This document shows, piece after piece, positions 9,284 through 17,373 of a DNA stretch of 37,985 nt. The position numbers and the translations under genes were made by a program. Origin of the DNA: Muribaculaceae bacterium (GTDB lineage: Bacteria > Bacteroidota > Bacteroidia > Bacteroidales > Muribaculaceae); the NCBI GenBank assembly GCA_017443765.1, contig JAFSYB010000105.1:1-37985 (forward strand), written 5' to 3'. Positions within the stretch are counted from its first letter, which is position 1, and each line of letters opens with the position of its first letter. The notes under the pieces were generated by a model. That model worked only from the letters and a program-made list of their open reading frames with translations, searched no databases and was not told where the DNA came from.

Positions 9284-9593
9284 GATGAGTGATGAGTAAT
9301 GAGTGAGCTACGAGCTACAAGCTACAAGTGATGAGTGAGCTACGAGCTACAAGTGATGAGTTAGGGGTTAAGAGTTAGGGGTTAAGAGTGATGAGTTAAG
9401 TGGTGAGGCACAAGTGGTTGCTTATGGGAAGTGATTAAGGTGGTGCTGTGTGCAGTTGCGTTATGGGCTATTCCTGCCCTGGGAAGGGCGCGGCGGGGGA
9501 ATTATTTCGCGCCTGGATGTTTATCCCGCAAGCCCCATCTTCCCACACCGGGCGTGCGCATCGGTTGTGCGGCCAGCGCGGCGGTTGCCCCCC
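9284..9593. repeat. Intergenic spacer with irregular short tandem repeats
   Basis: From about 9285 to 9405 the spacer is built of GATGAGT, GAGCTACRA, GCTACAAGT and TTAGGGGTTAAGAG units repeated in irregular order. The GCTACRA unit recurs at 5570-5632. The rest (9406-9593) shows no gene. No coding function is apparent. Confidence 0.6.
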
Positions 9594-10496
9594 TCACCCC
9601 TTGCGGCGGTAATTGTCGAGGGCTTTTTTCAGTTCTTCGGAAATCTGGAGCTTGAGCTCGGGTGGCTGCAGCACCTCGATGTCGCTGCCGTGCGAGAGCA
9701 GCTCCTCGCGCAAGTCGTAGGTGATGCGCATTTGGTAGTGAAACACCGAGTAGGTGTCGTGCACCTCTTCGTGCTGCGAGGGGTGCAACGGCAGGGCTCG
9801 GAAATACTTCGCCTGCGTGGGCTCCACACGCAGCACGATGTGCTTGGGCTCGTTCTGGTTGGTGGTGATGCCAAAGCAGTCGGCAAAGAACGCTGCCGGG
9901 CTGAAATCGTCGGGCATCACAAACGTGTCGCCGGCCAGCAGCGTGAGGTCGCTCATGCGGTCGAGCGCGTAGGTCTTGATTTTGCCGTCCTTTACGTTGA
10001 AACCAATCACATACCACAACTGCTTGAAAATCTTGACAAAGTAAGGCTCGAGCACGATGTCCTTGGTGCGCATTGTGCGGGTGTGGGCCTTGTAGTCGAA
10101 ACAGATGCGTATGTTCTGCTTGAGCGCATCAATAATCATGGGCAGGTGCTCTCGCGCGCTGGGCACGTTCTCCAGCACGATTCGGTTGGCAATGTCGCCG
10201 GCGCTGCGCAGTGCGGCACTGAGCGCCATCGAATCGAGGAGCCAGTCGTGGATGGTGCGCTGGCCGTCGCCGGGCTCCTCGACGTAGTACTCATAGGTGG
10301 AGCGGTTGCAGGTTATCGACACGTCGAGCAGCTCCTCGGCGGCGTTGCGCCAGGTGTGGAAGGTGCGCCGCGCCAGCGGCTCGCCGCCGCTGAGCGGCGA
10401 CAGCTGCCACTGCCGGCTGAGTTCCTCGAGCGTGATGTGGCCATAGCGACGAATGGTGTCGACCAGCCACAAATAGCAATTCAAAGTGTTCCTCAT
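9594..10496 (-). CDS. WYL-domain transcriptional regulator
   Basis: A protein of 300 residues with an N-terminal winged-helix part (IRRYGHITLEELSRQW, about residues 16-31) and a WYL ligand-sensing domain. The domain's signature appears as WYVIGF (about residue 157) and is followed by the FALDR-like segment YALDRMSDL. The C-terminal part (about 210-300) fits the WCX extension. Such proteins regulate DNA-damage, defence or metabolic genes in response to nucleotides or other small ligands. The start overlaps the stop of the symporter gene by four bases (ATGA), so the two are translationally coupled and probably one operon. A role in controlling the symporter operon is inferred from this. Confidence 0.87.
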   Translation of the reverse strand: MRNTLNCYLWLVDTIRRYGHITLEELSRQWQLSPLSGGEPLARRTFHTWRNAAEELLDVSITCNRSTYEYYVEEPGDGQRTIHDWLLDSMALSAALRSAGDIANRIVLENVPSAREHLPMIIDALKQNIRICFDYKAHTRTMRTKDIVLEPYFVKIFKQLWYVIGFNVKDGKIKTYALDRMSDLTLLAGDTFVMPDDFSPAAFFADCFGITTNQNEPKHIVLRVEPTQAKYFRALPLHPSQHEEVHDTYSVFHYQMRITYDLREELLSHGSDIEVLQPPELKLQISEELKKALDNYRRKG

Positions 10497-11950
10497 TTCT
10501 TTCTGTCAGCTTTCTTGACAAGCAACCACAAGCCAATCATCGTCAGGGCGGCGTTGAGCAGGAGCAGCTCAAAGCCCAGCGTGTAGCCGAAGCTGGTTTC
10601 GAGCCAGCGCTGGGTGAAGAAGCTAATCACCGGGGCCGCCACACACACCACGGGCACCAGGCGGTCGCGCACCGTGGCGCGACACATCATGCCAAAGGCA
10701 AACAAGCCCAAGATGGGGCCGTAGGTGTAGCTGGCCAGCGTATAGACCGCACTGATGGCATCGCTGCTGCTGATGGCGTAGAATACCAGTATCACGAGCC
10801 CCATGCCGGCGGCCATGGCCACGTGCACCAGCTTGCGCTTGCGCGAGAGGGCGGCCTCGTCACCGCCGGCAGCACCCAGGATGTCGACGGTGAACGAGGT
10901 GGTGAGCGACGTGAGCGCCGAGCCGGCGGCACTGTAGGCCGCCGCAATCAGTCCCAAGATGAACAGCACACCCACCACCATGGGCATACCGCTTGAGAAC
11001 GCCACCGCGCCAAACAGCTCGTCGGACTTCTCGGGCATGGCCATGCCACTGGCTTTGACGTGCATGGCCAGCAGCGTGCCCAGAATCAGGAACAGGGCAA
11101 TCACGAAAAACTGCGTGATGCCGCTCACTATCAGGCCTTTCTTCGATTCATCGGCATTCTTGCTTGCCAGCGTGCGTTGCATCAAGTCCTGGTCAAGCCC
11201 CGTGGTGGCTATCACCATAAAGATACCGGCAACAAATTGTTTCCAAAAATAGGTTCCCTCCTTGGGGTTGTCGAGGAAGAACATCTGCGAGCTGTCGTCG
11301 TCGGCGATGGCACGGCACAAGCCCGCCAGGTCGTAACCCAGCCCACGCGCAATGAAAAAGATGCACAGCACCACCGAGGCCACCAGGCAGAACGACTTGA
11401 GGGTGTCGGTCCAAATCACAGTCTTCACACCGCCCTGCAGCGTGTAGAGGAAGATGAGCGCGATGGTTGCCACCACGTTCACCACAAAGGGGATGCCCAG
11501 CGGGGCGAACACCAGCAGTTGGAGCGTGACGCACACCACATAGAACCGCACGGCAGCTCCGAGCATCTTGCTGATGAAAAAGAACCATGCCCCCGTCTTG
11601 TGCGTGTCGGCTCCGAACCGCTGCTCCAAATAGCCGTAAATCGACACCAGCTTGCGCTTGTAGAACAAGGGAATGAGCACGTAGGCAATGGCGAAATAAC
11701 CAATCACGAAGCCCAGCGCCATCTGCAAGTAGCTGTAGCTCTTGGCCACCACCATGCCAGGAACCGACACAAAGGTCACGCCCGAGATGGGCGCGCCAAT
11801 CATGGCGATGGCCACGATGAACCACGGTGCCTCGCGGCCGCCCGTGAGCGCGTCGCTCGCCGCACCGCGCCGCGAGGCCGCCCACGAAATGAGAAATAGC
11901 AAGAGGAAATAGCCAACAATGGTGGCAAGCACAATCCAGGGGGTTGACAT
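10493..11950 (-). CDS. Sodium:solute symporter (SSS family)
   Basis: A protein of 485 residues with about 13 hydrophobic segments, an inner-membrane transporter driven by sodium. Family features include the N-terminal GREAPWFIVAIAMIGAPISGVTFVS (about residues 38-62), the GGVKTVIWTDTLK segment (about 172-184), and the AAYSAAGSALTSLTTSFTVDI segment (about 335-355), which carries small and hydroxyl residues typical of the sodium site. The substrate cannot be assigned. In Bacteroidota such proteins often move sialic acid, sugars or other organic acids. It overlaps the WYL regulator by four bases. Its promoter (12179-12209) lies more than 220 bases upstream, leaving an unusually long leader. Confidence 0.9.
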   Translation of the reverse strand: MSTPWIVLATIVGYFLLLFLISWAASRRGAASDALTGGREAPWFIVAIAMIGAPISGVTFVSVPGMVVAKSYSYLQMALGFVIGYFAIAYVLIPLFYKRKLVSIYGYLEQRFGADTHKTGAWFFFISKMLGAAVRFYVVCVTLQLLVFAPLGIPFVVNVVATIALIFLYTLQGGVKTVIWTDTLKSFCLVASVVLCIFFIARGLGYDLAGLCRAIADDDSSQMFFLDNPKEGTYFWKQFVAGIFMVIATTGLDQDLMQRTLASKNADESKKGLIVSGITQFFVIALFLILGTLLAMHVKASGMAMPEKSDELFGAVAFSSGMPMVVGVLFILGLIAAAYSAAGSALTSLTTSFTVDILGAAGGDEAALSRKRKLVHVAMAAGMGLVILVFYAISSSDAISAVYTLASYTYGPILGLFAFGMMCRATVRDRLVPVVCVAAPVISFFTQRWLETSFGYTLGFELLLLNAALTMIGLWLLVKKADRKK

Positions 11951-12178
11951 AGAAATGGAGTTAAATAGATGTTTTCGTTAATGATTCGTTATTATTGAGC
12001 GCCCTGAGCCGACAGCACCACCTGGCCCATGACGCGGTGGCCGCGCACGCAATGGGTACGCCGGCAAAATGACGCATCACGGCATGAATGCACGCGGCAA
12101 TCCAATTAACCGCCAAGGGGTCACACTTGCCGCAACGCGGAAGGAAATCTTTACCCATCTTTGTGAGTGACTTTTTTG
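11951..12178 (-). other. Long leader upstream of the symporter, possible small ORF or structured RNA
   Basis: The predicted transcript from the promoter at 12179 runs about 220 bases before the symporter ATG. It holds small hairpins (CCGC/GCGG near 12133-12143, CGCGG/CCGCG near 12033-12045) and an open frame of 65 codons from 12158 to 11961, starting MGKDFLPRCGKCDPLAV and cysteine-rich. I recognise neither a known riboswitch nor a protein family. It could be a regulatory leader, a small peptide gene or a separate small RNA. Confidence 0.35.
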
Positions 12179-12209
12179 CAAATTTACCCACAAAGCACAA
12201 ACCAGCCAA
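12179..12209 (-). promoter_or_regulatory. Promoter of the symporter-WYL operon leader
   Basis: The minus strand has TTGG (12206-12209), 19 bases and TAAATTTG (12179-12186). This is a full match to the Bacteroidota promoter. No large gene begins before the symporter. Confidence 0.6.
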
Positions 12210-12372
12210 GAAAACAACGTTTTTTAACGTTTTGCCGGGATGCGTCGCGCCCTCTTGCCTTTCACCTTCAAGGTGCCGTTGTCACGCGAGCCGGAAGCCT
12301 CCCATTCGGGTTACGAGCAAGCAATCATGCCGAAAACTATTCACCAAGAACTGATTTTTTTGCGGTGCTTTG

Positions 12373-12403
12373 TTGGAATATTCGGATAAAATGTGTAACT
12401 TTG
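12373..12403 (+). promoter_or_regulatory. Promoter of the BspA-like gene, with a dyad over the -7 box
   Basis: TTGG (12373-12376), 19 bases and TAACTTTG (12396-12403). The -7 box lies inside GTGTAACTTTG (12393-12403), whose exact reverse complement CAAAGTTACAC occurs at 12452-12462. The predicted leader is about 150 bases. The rest of the 12210-12558 spacer holds no gene that I can support. Confidence 0.6.
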
Positions 12404-12462
12404 CCAAAATTGTATAATTATCCCTTAAAACAACGAGAAAGGGAAAAACTTCAAAGTTACAC
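12393..12462. repeat. 11-base inverted repeat flanking the BspA-like gene's transcription start
   Basis: GTGTAACTTTG at 12393-12403 and CAAAGTTACAC at 12452-12462 are perfectly complementary, 48 bases apart. A smaller pair TCCCTT (12421-12426) and AAGGGA (12439-12444) is nested within. As the left arm contains the -7 box, it would not be transcribed, which points to a DNA-level site. Confidence 0.6.
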
Positions 12463-12558
12463 AAACAGCTTATTTTCATTTAATTACATTACAAATTGCG
12501 CCGTTTGCAATCGGAGAAGCCAAACTAAAAATATTAATCAATTAAAAAAACAATAACG

Positions 12559-15500
12559 ATGAAAAAGATTCTACTATTCCTGATGAGTGCGCTGATGGCG
12601 ATAGCCGCCAGCGCCGAGTTCAATGTCGGTCAGCTCACCTACAATGTGCTGGCGAGCGGCGAGGTGGAGTGCACCGGCTTCACCAGCGCCGCGCTGGCGC
12701 AGAACCCCACCGCGGCTTACATCCCAGGCCGGGTGTCCTATTCGGGCACAGTGTACAAGGTCTACAACATCGCCGCCAATGCGTTCAACAACTGCACCAC
12801 GCTCAAATCTGTGTATGTGGACTGGGGCATCGTCGTGATTGGCCATGACGCCTTCTACGGCTGCTCGGCGCTCTACAGCGTGCGGCTGCCGAGCACTATC
12901 ACCACCCTCGACACCTATGCCTTTGGCAACTGCACCTCGATGAGCGTGTTCGGCATCGCCGCCACCACGCCGCCCTATGTGGCCGGTTCGGCGTTCACGG
13001 GCATGAAAAAGTGCGAAGTCCACGTGGCCACCGAGGCCGCCCGTACGACCTACAACAACTCTACGATCTGGAGGAACATCGATACCGATGGCAGTGTGGC
13101 ACGGACACCCAATCTGGCCCACGATTTTAGCGTCTCAAACCGCTACTACCTCATCCACACCGACCGCACCGTGTCGAGCTACAGTGCCGGGGCCACCCTG
13201 ATTGGCGTGGCCGACAATGTGACCTACGTCCCCATCACCAGCGTGACCGACAACCTGCAAGTGACCTATGGCGGCTGCTCAAGCGGCTACACCGCCCAAG
13301 TGACGCGCATCGCCCCTTACGCTTGCCAGGGTAACACCAAACTCACCAGCGTGGGACGAAGCGACCTGGGGACCTCCACGGGTTTTGAGAGTGTGGGCGC
13401 CAATGCTTTCCAAAACTGCACGGCGCTCACCTTTGTGGGCATTCCCCGTGGCACTATCGACGCTGAGGCGTTCAAGGGTTGCACTTCACTCAGCACGGTG
13501 CAGCTCTATTCGAATTATGACATGGACAATGGTGTGTACTCGCTCGGGACAAACGCCTTCTACGGCTGCACCAGCCTGCACGAGCTGTTGCTCTACAACA
13601 CCAACAATTCCATCACCATATCGAATAACGCTTTTGGCAATAACGCCTCCGACTTCAATTGCTACGTGCCCATCAAGGGCTACTATACCTCCCGGAAAAC
13701 CGTTTATGACTGGAACACATCGGCCGCGATGAAAGTCCACCCGTGCATCGTTCCCAAGACCGAGTGGACCGTCATCTCGTGCTACCGACCCATGCTGCTG
13801 CCCAGCGACGCGAAGTTCTTCTATGTGTCCGGCTTCACCACCAGCGATGAGTCTATCATCGCCAACAAGCAGCAGATCATAGGCAGCGTGGCATCGTCAG
13901 AAGGTCTGCTGATGCAGGCCACACCGGGCAGCATCTACCGCCTCACCACATCGACAACCGGAACATCGGTGACGACCAACTATCTCGAGGCCGTTGCGTT
14001 TGAGTCAACAACAGTGAACACCAGCTCGTATGTCAGCGATGGAACGACCTACACCAGCTACTTGTTCAACCCCACTACCAAGGGCTTTGACAGAGTTCTG
14101 AGCCGCACCACACTTTACAGCGGCGAAGCGTATCTGACACATACCGGCCTCATCGAGAATCCGTTTATCTATCTGCAAGGTGTGAATGAGCCTTTGGGCC
14201 TGACCATTGCCGGGCAAGAGGTCACCACCGGCAACTGCGATGACCTGACGGTGTTGAGCGGTGTGAGCGGCACCCAGGTGAAGTTCGACCTGTCGACGCG
14301 GACGCTCACGCTCAACAACGCCACCATCGATGGCACAATCTACACCGAAAAGGTGATTACAATTAATGTCATTGGCACCAACACCACCCAGTCTATCCAG
14401 CTCGATGGCAGTTATTCGCACATTTCCACCATCACCGGTGGAGGCACGCTGAATATGCTCAAGCCCTTGTACTCACTGCAACAACTCATCATCAAAGGCG
14501 ACACCAAAGTGTCCATCACCGGAGCCACTGATAGCCAAGGACAATATGACTATGCCATCGATCACCCGTCGATGGACAACCGGCATCACGCCTACCTCAC
14601 CCTTGAGGGGGCAGGAACCGAGCTGCGCCTCACCAGTGCCAAGCATCTGCTGCGCTCCACCCTTGCACTGAACGACGGCTTGTATATCGCCAAGCCCACC
14701 GCCACGTCGCTCAAGACCTTTGGCTGGAGCGTCTATGGCGGTGTGCTCGTTGACGCATACGGCAATGAACTGAACAATACCGAGGTGCTCATCACCGCAG
14801 CGTCACCGCGCGGTTTCAAGTATAACGATGTGTGGTACGAGGAGGCCGGCACCAACGTGGTGAAAGTCATCGAGCCGCAGCGTGGCGAGAACTACACCGG
14901 CGATGTGGTCATTCCCGACCATTTCACCCGTGGCAGCCATGTGTGGGTGCCTACCATAATCGAAACCAACGCATTCAAGGGCACGTCGGTCACCAGTGTC
15001 GAGGTGCCGTCGGTCGTCACCAGCATCGATGCCCAGGCGTTCTATGGCGCGAAGAACCTGAAGACCCTGGTACTGCTCTCGGAAAAAGCACCCAACAAAT
15101 ACACCCTGCTGGGCGACAACTTCGTGGGCGACAACGCCTCGGGATTCACCTGCTATGTGTACAATCCGAACTTAGTCACCTGGATGCAGAATTATTCCTC
15201 GACCAACTTCCTGCCGTGGGTGACGACCGACAGCGAGAACGGGTACCTCACCTTCTCGTGCGCGCGCCCCATCACCCTGCCCGACGGGCTCACGGCTTAC
15301 CGTGTGAGCGGGTTCAACAGCAGCCTGCGCATGGCCACCACCACCCAGCTCACCAATTCGCGCATCCCGAGCAAGAATGGTGTGATACTCAAGGGCGAGC
15401 CCGGCACGCGCTACCTGCTTCCCGCGGCAACCTCGGCACCGGCTGTGGGCAGCAATATGCTCCTGCCGTTACTGACGGTAAACGACATCCCCTACGCACC

Positions 15501-15879
15501 GTTTGCCACGTCGCCCGACGACACCAAAGCCTACTTCCTGGGCAACAGCTGCGAGGAGTGGCGTCAGTTCCAGAACAATATCGACCTCTTCATGGCATTG
15601 AACACCGGCATCGCCTATCTGGCGGTGGACAAGAGCCTGCTCGGTGACGACTACACCTCGCCCGTGCAGCTCGACCTGTGGAGCACGTCCGTGGGGGTGC
15701 GCGGCGATGTGAACGACAGCGGAAATGTGGATGTCGAAGACATGAACATCATCATCAACATCATGCTCGGCAAGGATAGCGCCGACAACTACGGCAACCG
15801 TGCCGACCTCGACGGCAGCGGTGGCGTGGACGTGAGCGACATGAACGTGGTCATCAACATCATGCTCGGTAAGGAATGA
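12559..15879 (+). CDS. Secreted BspA-like leucine-rich repeat protein with C-terminal dockerin
   Basis: A protein of 1106 residues with a signal peptide (MKKILLFLMSALMAIAASA). Two blocks contain BspA-type LRR_5 repeats: about residues 70-385, with repeats such as NAFNNCTTLKSVYV, DAFYGCSALYSVRLP, NAFQNCTALTFVGIP and NAFYGCTSLHELLL; and about 780-870, with NAFKGTSVTSVEVPSVVTSI and QAFYGAKNLKTLVL. Between and after them lie beta-rich regions without clear identity. The last ~58 residues form a type I dockerin: two calcium loops DVNDSGNVDVEDMN and DLDGSGGVDVSDMN, each followed by an INIMLGK helix. BspA repeats serve in surface binding to host proteins or glycans. Dockerins bind cohesins, but no cohesin gene is seen here. 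The ATG at 12559 directly begins the signal peptide. Confidence 0.9.
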   Translation: MKKILLFLMSALMAIAASAEFNVGQLTYNVLASGEVECTGFTSAALAQNPTAAYIPGRVSYSGTVYKVYNIAANAFNNCTTLKSVYVDWGIVVIGHDAFYGCSALYSVRLPSTITTLDTYAFGNCTSMSVFGIAATTPPYVAGSAFTGMKKCEVHVATEAARTTYNNSTIWRNIDTDGSVARTPNLAHDFSVSNRYYLIHTDRTVSSYSAGATLIGVADNVTYVPITSVTDNLQVTYGGCSSGYTAQVTRIAPYACQGNTKLTSVGRSDLGTSTGFESVGANAFQNCTALTFVGIPRGTIDAEAFKGCTSLSTVQLYSNYDMDNGVYSLGTNAFYGCTSLHELLLYNTNNSITISNNAFGNNASDFNCYVPIKGYYTSRKTVYDWNTSAAMKVHPCIVPKTEWTVISCYRPMLLPSDAKFFYVSGFTTSDESIIANKQQIIGSVASSEGLLMQATPGSIYRLTTSTTGTSVTTNYLEAVAFESTTVNTSSYVSDGTTYTSYLFNPTTKGFDRVLSRTTLYSGEAYLTHTGLIENPFIYLQGVNEPLGLTIAGQEVTTGNCDDLTVLSGVSGTQVKFDLSTRTLTLNNATIDGTIYTEKVITINVIGTNTTQSIQLDGSYSHISTITGGGTLNMLKPLYSLQQLIIKGDTKVSITGATDSQGQYDYAIDHPSMDNRHHAYLTLEGAGTELRLTSAKHLLRSTLALNDGLYIAKPTATSLKTFGWSVYGGVLVDAYGNELNNTEVLITAASPRGFKYNDVWYEEAGTNVVKVIEPQRGENYTGDVVIPDHFTRGSHVWVPTIIETNAFKGTSVTSVEVPSVVTSIDAQAFYGAKNLKTLVLLSEKAPNKYTLLGDNFVGDNASGFTCYVYNPNLVTWMQNYSSTNFLPWVTTDSENGYLTFSCARPITLPDGLTAYRVSGFNSSLRMATTTQLTNSRIPSKNGVILKGEPGTRYLLPAATSAPAVGSNMLLPLLTVNDIPYAPFATSPDDTKAYFLGNSCEEWRQFQNNIDLFMALNTGIAYLAVDKSLLGDDYTSPVQLDLWSTSVGVRGDVNDSGNVDVEDMNIIINIMLGKDSADNYGNRADLDGSGGVDVSDMNVVINIMLGKE

Positions 15880-15921
15880 TGGATGGGCGAGGCCACATAT
15901 AGCGACACTTGTCCGCAAAAC

Positions 15922-15955
15922 CAGTTTAGCCGCACCCCAGGGTGCGGCTAAACTG
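15922..15955. terminator. Long hairpin after the BspA-like gene
   Basis: A perfect 15-base-pair stem (arms 15922-15936 and 15941-15955) with a CCAG loop, 42 bases after the stop codon. There is no T run, so it may act with another termination mechanism or protect the mRNA 3' end. It may also serve the convergent NamZ-like gene. Confidence 0.6.
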
Positions 15956-16074
15956 TACAATGCCAGGTGCAGAGCGCACCACCGGCCACCCCTTTAGTGA
16001 CCCTTGCCTTGGTATGTTGCCAGACGGTGCTGTGTGGCACGTTGACACACGTTTCCACGGTGCCGTGGCGGGGA

Positions 16075-17298
16075 TTATTCCTCGTAGAGCAGGTAGGGCT
16101 GGCGCTGCTGCTTGAACCGTGCCACATCGTCGGCCCAGGTGGCTTTGATTTCGGCTGCGGTGCGGCCGTCGATAATCATCTGCTTGACATCGCGCCGGCC
16201 CATGAGCAGGTCGAAGAAACGGGTGAAGAAACGCTCGCCGATGTCCAGGTCGTGGTAGGCGTCAATCACATATTCCAGGTTGATTCCCTGGGCAATGGCG
16301 GCCTCGGGGTCGAGGTCGCGCAGGTCGGTGCCGTGGCACTCCTGGTCGAGGCACGGCGGGGTCTTGGCACCGGGGCGGCTGCGCGGGGTGAAGGAGAAGC
16401 CATGCCCGCGCATGGCGGGGTGGCCATAGACCTGGAAAGGCCAGTCGGTGCCGCGTCCCAGACTCACCGGCGTGCCCTCGAAAAAACACGTCGATGGGTA
16501 GAGGTAGATGCTGAGCATATTCGGCAGGTTGGGCGACGGAGCCACAGGAAGCTGGTAGCGCGTGCGGCGCGTGTAGTGCTGGCAGGGCACCACGGTGAGC
16601 GGCACACGGCGCCCCTCGCCAAGCCAACCCTCGCCAAGAGCCATCTGCGCCAGCTCGCCCATCGTCATGCCATAAACCACGGGGATGGGCAGCCGCCCCA
16701 CCCCACTCTTCAGACTCATGTCGAGGATGGGGCCGTCAACGGTCATGATGTTGGGGTTGGGCCGGTCGAGCACCACCACCTGCTTGCCATGCACTGCGGC
16801 GGCATCCATGAGGTTGATCATCGTCACATAGTAGGTGTAGAAGCGCAACCCCACGTCCTGCAAGTCGATAACAATCACGTCAAACATATCCATAGTCTCG
16901 CGCTTGGGCATGGGCGACTTGCCGTCGTAGAGCGAGGCGATGGGTATGCCCGTCTGCTCGTCCACGCTGCTGGCCACATGCTCGCCGGCATCGGCGTTGC
17001 CCCGGAAACCGTGCTCGGGCGAGAAAATCACCCTCACGTCCAGCCCCTGCTCCAGCATCACGTCGAGCACATGGCGGTTGCCCACCAGGCCGGTGTGGTT
17101 GCTGAGCAGGGCGAGCCGCTGGCCGCGCAGCAGCGGCACATACACGTCGGTGCGCGCGGCACCCACCACCACAGCGGTGTCGTCGGCGCAGGCACTTGTC
17201 CCGGCATTGCTCGCCGCGGTGTTGCCCGGCCGGCAGGCCAGCAGCGACAGCGCGACTGCCGACAGCACGAAAAGCACATTCATTCTTAATGAGGTCAT
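16075..17298 (-). CDS. DUF1343 / NamZ-like exo-beta-N-acetylmuramidase, lipoprotein
   Basis: A protein of 407 residues with a lipoprotein signal ending in LLAC (Cys 22), so probably anchored in the periplasm or at the surface. The DUF1343 family includes NamZ, which removes N-acetylmuramic acid from the non-reducing end of peptidoglycan fragments. Family segments seen are LLSNHTGLV, VIFSPEHGFRGNADAGEHV, IPIASLYDG, DVIVIDLQDVGLRFYTY, VVLDRPNPN and LSIYLYPSTCFFEGTPVSLGRGTDWPFQVYG. Glu in SPEHG and Asp in DLQDVG lie in the conserved core. An alternative start at 17283 (MNVLF) keeps the same signal. With the LD-carboxypeptidase it suggests cell-wall recycling capacity. The promoter is at 17322-17352. 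Confidence 0.9.
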   Translation of the reverse strand: MTSLRMNVLFVLSAVALSLLACRPGNTAASNAGTSACADDTAVVVGAARTDVYVPLLRGQRLALLSNHTGLVGNRHVLDVMLEQGLDVRVIFSPEHGFRGNADAGEHVASSVDEQTGIPIASLYDGKSPMPKRETMDMFDVIVIDLQDVGLRFYTYYVTMINLMDAAAVHGKQVVVLDRPNPNIMTVDGPILDMSLKSGVGRLPIPVVYGMTMGELAQMALGEGWLGEGRRVPLTVVPCQHYTRRTRYQLPVAPSPNLPNMLSIYLYPSTCFFEGTPVSLGRGTDWPFQVYGHPAMRGHGFSFTPRSRPGAKTPPCLDQECHGTDLRDLDPEAAIAQGINLEYVIDAYHDLDIGERFFTRFFDLLMGRRDVKQMIIDGRTAAEIKATWADDVARFKQQRQPYLLYEE

Positions 17299-17321
17299 AA
17301 TCGTATAGCTAAAGGTGTCCG

Positions 17322-17352
17322 CAAAGGTACGACAATAATTCGGAACGACAAA
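17322..17352 (-). promoter_or_regulatory. Promoter of the NamZ-like gene
   Basis: The minus strand has TTTG (17349-17352), 19 bases and TACCTTTG (17322-17329), a full Bacteroidota promoter match, 23 bases before the longer start. Confidence 0.65.
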
Positions 17353-17373
17353 AAATGCAGCCCTTCGCCACCA

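Noticed and set aside
9285..9410. CRISPR array
   Set aside because: The units are shorter than CRISPR repeats, there are no uniform spacers and no cas genes are near.
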